NCBI GenBank assembly: GCA_020747015.1
Contig: JAGTJM010000020.1
Span: 248,001-312,000, forward strand
DNA length: 64,000 nucleotides
Direction: 5' to 3'
From: Pyrenochaeta sp. MPI-SDFR-AT-0127
Lineage: Eukaryota > Ascomycota > Dothideomycetes > Pleosporales > Cucurbitariaceae
Part shown: in pieces, positions 55,019 through 64,000 of the stretch
How positions within the stretch are numbered: position 1 is the first letter of the stretch
How the letters are laid out: each line of letters opens with the position of its first letter
Made by a program: the position numbers and the translations under genes
Notes under the pieces: generated by a model
Database searches by the model: none
What the model saw: the letters and a program-made list of their open reading frames with translations, nothing else
What the model was told of the DNA's origin: nothing

Positions 55019-56296
55019 ATGAGCGCCAGCACACCGCATAGGACAAGCATGGCAACTCAGCATAGCCCTTCAAAGACACCCTCGCGACGCGTACTCGGTG
55101 ACCTCACGCCAAAATCAGTAAACACGCCATCGAACCAGACAAAGGGCTTGGAACCGTCTGAAGTTGCTCGAGCTCAAAGCCCACTGAAGCAGGTTATTAC
55201 ACACGTCCCCGTAGGCTTTGTGGACAAGGAGAACCTCGTGAACCTGAGTGCTTATTCGAAGAGCAAGAAAAGACGTATAGACGAGGTTGATAGTGTCGAA
55301 TCGGCGGAGAAACTCAAGATGCTCGCTCGAGGACGTGACGAGAGCCTTTCAAGGACTGGCCTGCAACTGACTGCCGCCGCCATGCAGAGACACACGGTAG
55401 GCTACACACGAACCTCAACGCGTCTTCCCATCACTGATAATGACTAGGATGACAACCCCACCAGCATGGCAGACCCAGGCTCGCCTACAGAGCGCGATAC
55501 TCCCTCGCCCGAGCCCATGCAAAACTCCCAAAAGAGTAACCAGTCCTTCTCCGACTTCCTCAACTACGATCTATGTGCAAGCCAGAAGAGCGACCAGGGA
55601 ATCCTAGCAGAAACAGCACCTGCATCCGTACCAACAGCACTGGAAGGCGAAGGGAGAAAGTCGCGAGCCGAACAGTTGCGTACGCGTTTAAAGTTTGGAT
55701 TATACAAGGTCAAGACAAACCAGGTTGGCAAACGCGATGCAGACATCATCTCGAGATATGAAGCCAGCACATCCCGTTCGTCAGACGCGCTGCACGCGTC
55801 CAGCTCGATTGCCATGACAACTTCTGCCGATTCACTCGGCTCCTACAGGGTGCCGAACATCACTGTATCATCACCACGACGCGAGCAGGGCCCTATCTTT
55901 GTCAAGGCAAACTTGGATCCATTTCGTCCCATTGGCAAACTTGGGCCCGCACCCGTCCAATTTCAGATACCGAAGGACGACCTGTCTGCATCGTCGCATA
56001 TGATGGACAGCTATGACCCATCTTCGTCGCCTCCCCATGTTGAGCTGCCTCAGTCAGTGTCGCCCGGCCAACTCATGTCACCCGTTCGACCAAGAGTGAG
56101 CTATGGAACACCTACCATGAACAGGATACGAATCGGAGAACAAGATGACGAGGACATTGATGCAAAGAACATCACACCGCATCAGCGACTGCAAAGGTTG
56201 AAAGAGCAAAGTTACTTGGAGGGTGACCTGACGAGTAGCGCTGTGAAGGGTAATGCCGCCAAGGGCTTGCTTGAGCTGATGAATGCGAGGAGGTAG
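55019..56296 (+). CDS. Whi5/Nrm1-like G1/S transcriptional repressor
   Basis: Exons 55019-55396 and 55448-56296, with a 51-nt intron (GTAGGC...CTGATAATGACTAG); 408 aa. It is mostly disordered with many S/T-P sites (CDK-type), starting MSASTPHRTSMATQHSPSKT, then PSRRVLGDLTPKS. The diagnostic part is at about residues 203-235: RAEQLRTRLKFGLYKVKTNQ, then an acidic/hydrophobic helix, the short Whi5-family motif that contacts SBF/MBF-type transcription complexes. Whi5 and Nrm1 hold G1/S genes off until phosphorylated by cyclin-dependent kinase. Which of the two this represents cannot be told by eye. Confidence 0.75.
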
Positions 56297-57064
56297 CCCA
56301 GATAAGGGACCACAGTGCAATGACATCACCACAACTTCCGGAGTCTGCGGCGTCGCTTGAGCAGAACATTTTTCATGACCAGTCACGGCCACCAGAGCAT
56401 CAGCATTTGTTCAGTTTAGATACATTTGACAATATCATGGATCTATTCTTCGAGCTGTAGCACACTGATATCGTGAAATCTCCGATAGAACTGTTAGCAG
56501 AAAACGTAGCACACAGTGCAACATGCCCGATACAGCATGATCAAGTGGCAGCAGGCTTGATGATCAATGGGACTGCTTTGACAATTGAAGGCGAATTGTT
56601 CCACAATGTGGACGAAGTGAGAAATTTCGTTCGAGCCCAACATGGCACGACAGCCTTGCAAGACCAGATTGCTTCATGCAGGCACGAGGTAACAATATAT
56701 TGCTCATTTCCAACAAAAACCTTGCATTTAGTTGTTCTATGTACTGACAAGCCATCTCCAAGTTCCACCCAGCATGAAGGCCGAATCCTCAAACGAAAGA
56801 ATAGCAAGGGCGATCGAATATTACAGTCGCTCGTGTGTTGTGTGCTTGTGCCGTCAAGGTGTTGTTCATGTTTGTTGAATGACAGGGGGAGGCGATGAAT
56901 CGAAAATGTTGGATTGGATCGTGTTTGCCACTAGGCGGTATGAAGGTTTTGTTTTACTACCAAAAAAACAAGACATGTTAGTATAAAAGTTGTGTGCGTT
57001 TTGGGGAGCGCTCAGCCAGCCACGAAGCTGCAGGGCGAGAGCGGGGTGTGTGACGGACAGATTT
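56297..57064. other. intergenic between convergent genes
   Basis: Likely 3'UTR material of the Whi5-like and metallothionein genes; an open plus-strand frame starting at a GTG (56473) has no support. Confidence 0.5.
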
Positions 57065-57142
57065 CTAACCGCAGGTGCAAGAACCCGCCGCGCAGGTACA
57101 GGTAGCGCCGCACGTGCATCCCGAGTTTCCGCAGTCTGGCAT
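57065..57142 (-). CDS. 25-aa metallothionein
   Basis: An ATG-to-TAG frame of 26 codons on the minus strand. It encodes 25 residues with 7 cysteines in Cys-x-Cys pairs (CTC, CTC, CTC, with single Cys at 4 and 15-17 spacing), otherwise Gly, Ser, Ala and Thr only. Length, Cys number and composition match the Neurospora crassa copper metallothionein type. It should bind Cu(I) or other soft metals in the cytosol. A short open frame alone would be weak, but the Cys-x-Cys periodicity and a TATA-like element upstream make it convincing. Confidence 0.85.
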   Translation of the reverse strand: MPDCGNSGCTCGATCTCAAGSCTCG

Positions 57143-57253
57143 TTTGGAAATCGTTATTCGAAGTTTGCTTTTTTTTGTCGAAGGAGTGAGTGAGTGATGT
57201 TGCTTGTTGCTGGAGAGTAAGGAAAACGACCTTGGAGGGGCAGAGCGGGGCTT

Positions 57254-57264
57254 GCCTTTTATCT
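57254..57264 (-). promoter_or_regulatory. TATA-like element of the metallothionein gene
   Basis: GATAAAAGG on the minus strand about 115 nt before the metallothionein ATG. The distance is typical. No metal-responsive element could be assigned. Confidence 0.4.
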
Positions 57265-58001
57265 CTAAAACCAAACCGGTGACTATCCGCTTCCGGCGTT
57301 TGGGGACTGATGATGCGCCGATAGCCGCACTAAGCACAGCGTCTTTGCGCTGCTACGGTTTAGAGTCGTTGCTAATTAGGCGGGTCGGCTTCGCGGGCAG
57401 TCGAATCATGGAATACGTTTCTCGCGCTTGCAACCTGGTGAGACGACAGAGACGAATGAGCTGTCCTTTGTGAGGTGTTGGCAGATGCATTATCCCCTGT
57501 TTGAGCAAGTTTCGTGGGACGCGTGTAAACCGTAAAGGGTTGAGGGAAGGCGGCTTACTGCATGGGGGATGGAGGGGTGCATTGAGCGCATAGTGTAGGT
57601 GATGAGACTAAGGGAAAAGGATACATAGGAGCAACAGAGCGTACTGGAGATGTGTGACTGTAGAGATCTTTGTTCCGAAGAGGAGATGATGGACGCTCAG
57701 TTGTGACAATATATTTCTTTTGGCATTCGACAAGAACACCTGGGAATTGCGTCATCGTTCTTCGTCCATGTCGGTAGTTCACAATGCGACTGGATAAGTG
57801 CTTGGAGTGGTTGTCAGAACATTTACAAACCGCACACCGATTTACTATCGGCATCTTACGCACCCCGGATTCTTATGACCTCGTGCTTACTGGCACTTCC
57901 GCGGATCGAAGCTTAAGTACAGCCCCGTACGTGGTGTGTGTGGGGATCCATATGCATACCTGTCAACACAACGGCGGTGGATGCCGATATGCTTCCCAAA
58001 C
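57265..58001. other. intergenic
   Basis: Metallothionein upstream region and TBC gene 3' flank; nothing else recognised. Confidence 0.45.
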
Positions 58002-60540
58002 TCAGATTACACCTCTCTTTCCCATATTGTCCAGATCAATGACTTCTTCTTCGACTTCTATCTCTGGTACGTGTCTCCCCTTCCCATTCTTCCCGCCCTT
58101 GGCACTGCTCTTACTACTGACACTACTCCTCTTCCCTTCTTTCGCGTTGCCCTCGTCTTCATCGTCGTCACCAAATAAGAAGCCTTTGCCCTTCATCCTT
58201 CTCTTTTCGTCAGAAGAGAATGTTGAATGTGCAGTGCCTGAAGCGAAGTTCGAAGACGCAGAGTCCACACCGAGCATCCATGAGAAATTTGATGATGTGA
58301 GATGTGGCCGTGAGCGTGGCGAGAGGTTTGTGGATGATTGTGTCGATAAGGTTTGTGCAGGTGGTGAAGTCGGACGTGGGCTGAGAGAGGACTTCTTGAC
58401 TGGAGGGCTCGTAGTTTGCATGGGTTCGGCAGGAGTAGAAACAGATATCGGTGGTGCACTGGACGAGTGCTCTGTAGGTGCAGGCGACTGTGGTTGTGAA
58501 GATGTGAGGGTTGCTGATGCTTTTGCAGTTGCTGCTTGTTCAGTGGCCTCCTCAATGGGAAGAGGTATGGAGGAGTCCTCGAGATAGACTTGCACAAATT
58601 GCACTTTCGCAATAGCAAGGCTCAGAGCTTCCATGGCCTCATGTCCCTTCTCGTCATCCTCTTTCGTCTTTTGTTCTTCATTTCGCTCTCTGTGATACTC
58701 CCATAGGTCACCCACAGCAGCTTGAAGCATCTTGGCGAGGCTCTTATTTCTCCGATCCAACTCATCCATCTTCCTGATTGCATTACCCGATGGTAGGCGA
58801 TCGAGACCTGGGCGGACATTAGTAGTGGTTGTTCCAAGCTGCGCAGGCTTCCGAAACTCCCTTCCCCCGGACCTTGGAGTGGCCAGTCCCGAGTTTGATC
58901 CTGACTGATAAGCCTCGACATTCTTCCTGACTTCTCCTACTACGTCTCGCAAAGCCTTTCCAACTCCCCACTGTGATCCGCGATCTAAAACATTTTTTGC
59001 GGCGCCTTGAAGTAGAGCTTCGATCCCAGCCCCCTGCTGGCTCACGAAGCTTCTTGGTGATCCCAAGCTATTTCGTGTACGGCTTGAGGCGAAGGACGGT
59101 GATGGAGATGGATCACGAACGATTGACGCTGATTCCAACTCAATCACCGGCGCTTGCTTCCCATAACGCGAGATAATCTCGGCGCCGCCTTGCGGTGTGA
59201 GATGATTGCGGAGGTACAGAGCATCCTTGATGAAAGTATATGCGGGCGTGGCTGGTTCAGGGTATCGGAGAAGTAGAGAAAATGCTTCATTGGTATCGGC
59301 TGCAACCAGCTCCCAACGTATCCGGAGCAGCATAGCTACTGAGATCATATCGACCAGTTCAAGCGACGAATCAATAGCAAATAATGCATCCCACATATCG
59401 AAAACTGAATCGAGGGAAAACTCTCGTCCAAAGAGGAGACGGACCCATCGTCTGTAGCCTGTCAGTAGAGCCATGAGAGAGGTACTAAAAAGAACCTACA
59501 GAAGGAATATCTGGGGCACAATCTCGAGCTTTGTAAGATGGGCAAAAAGCTCTGGATCGGCCTTCGGTAGGTGAGTTTCAAATATTCTCGCGCTTCGGGC
59601 CAGCATAGGGGTATCCTTGGATAAGGACCCCGTCTCCGCTGGCGCATAGAACGACTTGGCCGTTTGCATGATGATGGAAAACAAGGTATGCGTATCATGC
59701 TCGATATACCTTGAATCCAACATATCCTTGAGCGTTTGATCAATGGTGCCCTCTGCGCCTGTAGCTTCTATAGCATCTCTTTCTACAACCCAGAGCAATG
59801 GCGCCAGGATCTCGTGCATACCCTGTCGGTATCCAATGTCTGGGTGCATCTTGCACCACACGAACAGTATATCGAGCATCATGTTTTGGGTTGCTGGCTG
59901 GCGAAAGTAAACATTGTCGGGCATGCACCGCTCGATGTCTTGGAACACCTCAGCACGGAGGTCTTCATCGGCTCGAAGGGCTACCCATGGGGACTTTCAA
60001 ATCTTAGTACTGGTCAACATTCAACAAATTTATATAGACGCGGCTGCGCGGAAGATGTATGTACCTCGTCAATTTCGCTCAATGGGTCTATAGAAGACTC
60101 AAACTCGTCAGGGTGTTGTATGGCGCGAAGGTAGTGTGTGCGCAAAGACTCGTATGTCTGGCGCGACTGGGTGAGATGGGTGGGCCATGACGAACGATCA
60201 AGGGTTTTGAAAACAAGGAAGATCTAGTCATGGACGATCAGCCTGAGCTCGTGAAAAGTAGACAATTGACGCACGCACTTTCCAGCACACGGACCGAAGG
60301 CCTGCAGTAATCTGTGGTTCTTTGTGTGAAGATACGTGAATCTTCAAATCCGTCAACGAGTGGAAGTCGTCAAGCTGACGCCAGTGCTTCCTATCGCCTA
60401 TTAGCAGTGCAATTTGGAATTGAAGTGTCGAAGAGCGTACTCGGCCTCTGGTACGGATCGCATAGCAGAAAGCAGCAGCAGAGACGTTTAGGAGAGCTGC
60501 GGAGGCAAGCAAGTACCTTGATGGTAGCTTGGGCCGTCAT
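58002..60540 (-). CDS. TBC-domain Rab GTPase-activating protein, TBC1D5-like
   Basis: Supported exons: one ending at 60279, then 60223-60065, 59993-59500 and 59451-58002, with introns of 55, 71 and 48 nt. The 5' exon is uncertain; ATG 60540 (MTAQATIK, donor 60516) splicing to 60386 is in phase but unproved. Motifs in order are ITAGLRSVCWKIFL, SPWVALRADEDLRAEVFQDI, then NMMLDILFVWCKMHPDIGYR, QGMHEILAPLLW (TBC box with the arginine finger and QGMxE glutamine finger), and KLEIVPQIFLLRWVRLLFGR, EFSLDSVFDMWDALF. The C-terminal half is disordered, ending in acidic and Lys-rich stretches. TBC1D5 regulates Rab7 with retromer in endosome-to-Golgi sorting; the equivalent role here is inference. Confidence 0.87.
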
Positions 60541-61137
60541 GATGCTGATAGCGCAACGTGGGGGGCGGGCCTAAAATCTACCGAGGCAGATCACGTGTAG
60601 GATCTCTGAATGTGGTTCTACCTAGTCGACATGGAAAGCTGCAGGGCCAGGGATTGTGCTGGGAGAGGTTTCTAGGATAACAGCTGCTTCGGCTTGTCTC
60701 AGGTAGTCGATAATTGGTAAACATAGAAATCGTTGTTACTGCAGCCACTCACCAGGACAGCAAGAGACCAATTCGCGAGACAACAAGCCTAATTATCTAT
60801 GATGACATGGATGGAAATTGTAACCAAACAAATAGTTTCACAATCTTTTGAGATTGGGCTACCATGATACAAGTTATTCTACTCACCACACGCAGGTGGT
60901 CAGCAAAATCTGCCCATAATCTGCGGCCAACGCGTCGCAATGAGATCCGATTAAATTCCGCCACTCTCTATAGAAGATTCGTCGCCGATTAGATTGAGTC
61001 GTGTAGCTCAGTTCTGAATGCTATGCGGTCTTATCTTGCGCACGAAGATGACATGGAAATCGATATCCGCAAGGAGCGACTTTGCCGTGACTAAGCATGC
61101 CTCATGAAGATGATGGATTGGCGTGACAGCATTGCGC
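60541..61137. other. intergenic, AT-rich
   Basis: TBC gene upstream region and med31 3' flank. No gene is seen. Confidence 0.45.
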
Positions 61138-61618
61138 TCAATCTTTCTGCAACGGCACTGCATTCCTTTGGCCTTCTATGACCAGGCGGTCCACCAGGCC
61201 AGGGGCAAGGATTTCCTGACGGAAACGCTCCTGCTGAAGCAATTCTAGCGCGCGGAGAGTCGGCCCAGGGTGACTGCACGCACATCATCAGTAAGCAAAG
61301 CACGTCTGGTGGATGAAGCAAAAGGGCTCCGCGGTGTACACACTGTAAGAACTTTGCATACTTTGGCTCCTTGAAGTACTGCAGGTAGCTGAGGTAGGCG
61401 ACAAAGTCTGGTTTGTCAAGCGTCTTCTGCTGGGCCAGATAATTGAGATAGACGGGATTTGCAAGGCATTGCACAAACTTGGCATAGGTTAGTCAAGGAA
61501 GTCAGGGGCTCGTGCCATTGGCTCGGGGAGGGATACGGACCTCTAGTTCGAGCTCGAAGCGCGTGTAACCTCCGTGGCGTGGGACATCGGGGCGCTGTTG
61601 GGAGGCCTGTTGAGCCAT
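61138..61618 (-). CDS. med31: Mediator complex subunit 31 (Soh1)
   Basis: Exons 61618-61541, 61477-61344 and 61273-61138, with introns of 63 and 70 nt; 115 aa. The product has the conserved Med31 core: RFELELEFVQCLANPVYLNY, LAQQKTLDKPDFVAYLSYLQ, then YFKEPKYAKFLHHPGPTLRA and LELLQQERFRQEIL. The family normally shows KF(L/I)xYPxxLxxLxLL; here the second intron joins in phase to give KFLHHPGPTL. Med31 is part of the Mediator middle module linking activators to RNA polymerase II. Confidence 0.93.
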
Positions 61619-62710
61619 GATGCAATGCTGCTCGACGGCTTGCAGACTGTGTTGCTGTGTTGGAGCCGCTCGGGCGGTCCACGGTCAGCCTGAGGCTGAA
61701 TAAATTGAGATTCAGGGTCTTCCCCGCAATTGTGAAAGGCCGGCAGCTAATCCGCTTGGGGGCGCCTTGAGGCCTGTCGCCAGGCTAAGGTGCAGGCACT
61801 TGCAGAACGCGGGACCAGGGATGACAGCGTGGAGTTGATGAAATTGTGATGAAAGGGCCCCGTCCTGGGTGGCAATTGAACGCGTGTCCTGTGAGTGAGT
61901 CTGTGTCAGACAGCGCGAGGGGAGAGAGGGGGAGAGACAGTAGAGAATGAGAGGATGCAGCGCAGCAGAAACGAAGCAGACGAACCAGCGAACCGGTGGG
62001 CGGTGGGCGGTGGGAAAAGTGAACAAGTCCCCTGCATGTCCCCCCGTTCCCCTAAACCCCATGGCGATGTGCAGCGGATAATGCGTCGTTTATTCATTGT
62101 TCCGAGTGTTTCGCGCACCAAATGGGCTTGGAGCAGCCTCTAGTCACCCGCTCGTGACCAGCGCTCGAATCACAAGCGGGAGCCACCAAAACACGAGGTC
62201 CAGCTCTCCTCAAAGTCGAGCCGCGCCTGCGTCCACTGGCCGCCGGCTTGACAGGGACTGCCTCATAACCTCGTGCCCATCCGCCTTGGGGGTTTGGCAC
62301 TTGTGCTCTGTCTCCCTCCCTCTTTTTTCCCCTTCTCCTTCACCCACGACCATTCATCAGCAAACACACTGGCTGGTCAGGCCGGGCGTGGTTATATATT
62401 CACGTATTAGACGCTTGCATAGACTACCGGCCCTGAATCACGGCCCTTTGCCAGTCGCCCCGCTACCATCCTTCCGCGGACCACCCACCCCCCAGGGGAT
62501 CCCATTCCCGAGTGCGAAACGCTCCATCGTCTGTATCGCCAGTCATAACCTGCGCCCCTTTTTAATTCCTGCCACTCGCAGGTTGCGCAGGAACAGGATT
62601 GCACGCAGTGCGCGTCACCAGCCAACAACTGCACGCCGCACGCCTGCCGGCTCCCCTGGCTCCAGTGTTTGATTGGGCGCTAAGGCAGGGTTGTGAACAG
62701 CGGCAGCATC
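61619..62710. promoter_or_regulatory. divergent promoter region between med31 and pal1
   Basis: About 1.1 kb, GC-rich with C/T-rich tracts near 62310-62340; frames here are on both strands and unsupported. Confidence 0.45.
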
Positions 62711-64000
62711 ATGTTTGCAGAGCCGTCAATGCCAGGTAGGGCTCCGTCCATCGCCTGTTTCACCGTGGCTTGGGCCGTGACGAAACCGGACTGTGCTGAT
62801 AACATTTTCTTATCAACAGAGCGGCGGCCCTCGCCGGGACTCACTCTCAACCTCTCTTCCAACAATCCATTCCGCAACAGAGCTGCCTCCCCCGGCTTCC
62901 CCTCACCCGCCAGCGCAAATCGCTCCAGCTCGGGCAGCAGGCCAATGTCGCGCAATCCCTTTCTGTCCACGTTCGAGGCCGAATTCAACAAGGAGGCCGC
63001 GAGGGACTTGGTCGACATGTCGGCAAAGATGAAAGACTCGCCCAAAAAAGCCACCTTTGGCACCGCCGCCGAAGAACTATTCGTACGTCCTGCCCCTCCC
63101 CCAGCTGCCCAAGTGAGGGTGACGGTTGCCCAACGCCGGCCTTGTCGCACAAGCCGCCCTCTTGTTGTACAGCCAGGAAAGAAAAAACTTGCTGCATTTT
63201 CCTCTGTTTGTCAATGACGCGACATGGAGCGATTTCGCCGTTTCGTGATTCAGTTCGCTAACTATCCTGCCCTTTCACAGAACAACCTCACCATTGACGA
63301 TGGCGAGAAGAGGAAGGCTCCACCGAGGCCTCCTCCCAATCGGAGTGGCACCGATCCTCGTGCCGGCCACCGACCAACACGCTCAGACGAGGAACGCGAG
63401 AAGATGCGAGGCGGCCCACGCGGTCCTCCACGACCACGAGGCCCGCCTCCCCCACGACGAGGCAGTCCTGAGCACCGAGAGAATCGGCGCCCTCGACGCA
63501 ACTCTGAATCCTCAATGGTCGACAAGGGTTCCCTAGATCCAACCGAAGAGCGCAGACGCAGGGAGCGCCGCAAAGACCGTGACGACAAGACGAAAGATGG
63601 CAAGTCAGGCCAAAGACGCGTTCGAAGGCCACAAGGCCTCGATCTCATTGACAAACTCGACGTCACTGGCATTTACGGACCCAGTATGATTCACCACGAT
63701 GGCCCTTACGACGCTGTGCAGCCTCATCGCAATCGAAGAAAGGACCAGCGAGCCCCAATGCACGCCTTCCCTGTTGGCTCGGCCAACAACTCGCTTGGTG
63801 GCTCAGGGCCTGTAAACCAGAAGATTGACTTGGACAGGATCCATGGCAGAGGCGCTGAGGGCTTTACTGATTTTGGGGGCGTTGAGAGCCAATGGAAAAA
63901 GCCAGGTCAGGAGACTGAGTTCAGCGTCAAGGGCCGAGAGGACATCGTGCATGGCGAGCAGAGCCACGGTCTGGGGACCTCCACGTTTCTTGAGGGCGCA
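62711..64000 (+). CDS. pal1: Pal1 cell-morphology protein, 3' end beyond window
   Basis: Exons 62711-62735, 62820-63082 and 63281 onward (introns of 84 and 198 nt); the last exon is open to the window edge. The encoded part is rich in Arg/Pro/Gly (GPPRPRGPPPPRR), with DPLSxxF-type start residues ending GTAAEELF. The Pal1 core is LDLIDKLDVTGIYGPSMIHH, DGPYDAVQPHRN and a later NQKIDLDRIHGRG, a highly conserved block of the Pal1 family (endocytic patch and polarised growth protein, Ede1/Sla2 partner in yeasts). The C-terminus is missing only because the window ends. Confidence 0.9.

Noticed and set aside
56473..56898. Plus-strand frame starting with GTG
   Set aside because: No ATG, no domain; probably 3'UTR of the Whi5-like gene.
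57784..58587. 267-codon plus-strand frame with a hydrophobic stretch
   Set aside because: Mostly antisense to the disordered C-terminus of the TBC protein; start in a non-coding region.
61906..62672. Frames on both strands between med31 and pal1
   Set aside because: GC-rich promoter DNA gives chance frames; none has conserved motifs.
1..64000. tRNA, rRNA, CRISPR array, intact transposon
   Set aside because: No B-box-like tRNA motif with matching arms, no direct-repeat array, no terminal inverted repeats and no transposase or reverse-transcriptase motif could be seen by reading. A tRNA or repeat scan would be needed to exclude diverged copies.

Overview
The window is nuclear DNA from a filamentous ascomycete, probably a Dothideomycete (Pleosporales is my best guess; this is inference from gene content, not a search). 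Genes are split by short introns, mostly 45-85 nt, with GT...AG ends and CTAAC/CTGAC-like branch points. The housekeeping families are those of filamentous fungi, and compact gene-rich blocks alternate with AT-rich deserts holding decayed genes.

Layout. 1-2.3 kb: near-empty, with one possible 84-aa membrane peptide. 2.3-8 kb: AP-3 mu, a DMAC1/Dmo2-like protein, a HAPSTR1-like protein and an F-box protein, as two divergent pairs. 8.0-10.8 kb: a wrecked secondary-metabolite locus. A truncated, frameshifted aromatic prenyltransferase lies head-to-head with ketosynthase pieces fused to a broken carnitine-acyltransferase domain. 11.1-14 kb: two convergent eEF1A methyltransferases (Efm4 and Efm7) and a TMEM205-like protein. 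15.1-22.3 kb: a large sterol-glucosyltransferase-like protein, an SDR and phosphoserine phosphatase. 23.3-39.4 kb: an accessory AT-rich island with an APH/AIM9-like kinase, a class II peroxidase, an SDR pseudogene, an AA9 LPMO with CBM1, a second SDR, a beta-helix protein with an early stop, and a multicopper oxidase. 39.4-42.4 kb: desert. 42.4-47.6 kb: a NADAR protein, an EXPERA-like membrane protein and a disordered protein. 49-51.6 kb: a Cys-rich single-pass membrane protein and an unrecognised gene broken by two stops. 52.3-64 kb: GH5 glucanase, a Whi5-like G1/S repressor, a 25-aa metallothionein, a TBC1D5-like RabGAP, Mediator subunit 31 and Pal1, which runs off the window end.

How the genes work together. 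The gene-rich blocks carry unrelated core functions: trafficking (AP-3, TBC1D5), transcription and cell cycle (Med31, Whi5-like), translation-factor methylation, serine synthesis and cell morphology. The 25-39 kb island is enriched for secreted plant-biomass-degrading types (peroxidase, LPMO, multicopper oxidase, beta-helix). The broken genes show premature stops explicable by C-to-T or G-to-A transitions, plus deletions. This is compatible with repeat-induced point mutation (RIP) or plain decay, which cannot be told apart without comparison alleles.

No transposon, CRISPR array, rRNA or tRNA was recognised. The most unusual structure is the prenyltransferase/PKS-acyltransferase graveyard at 8.0-10.8 kb.
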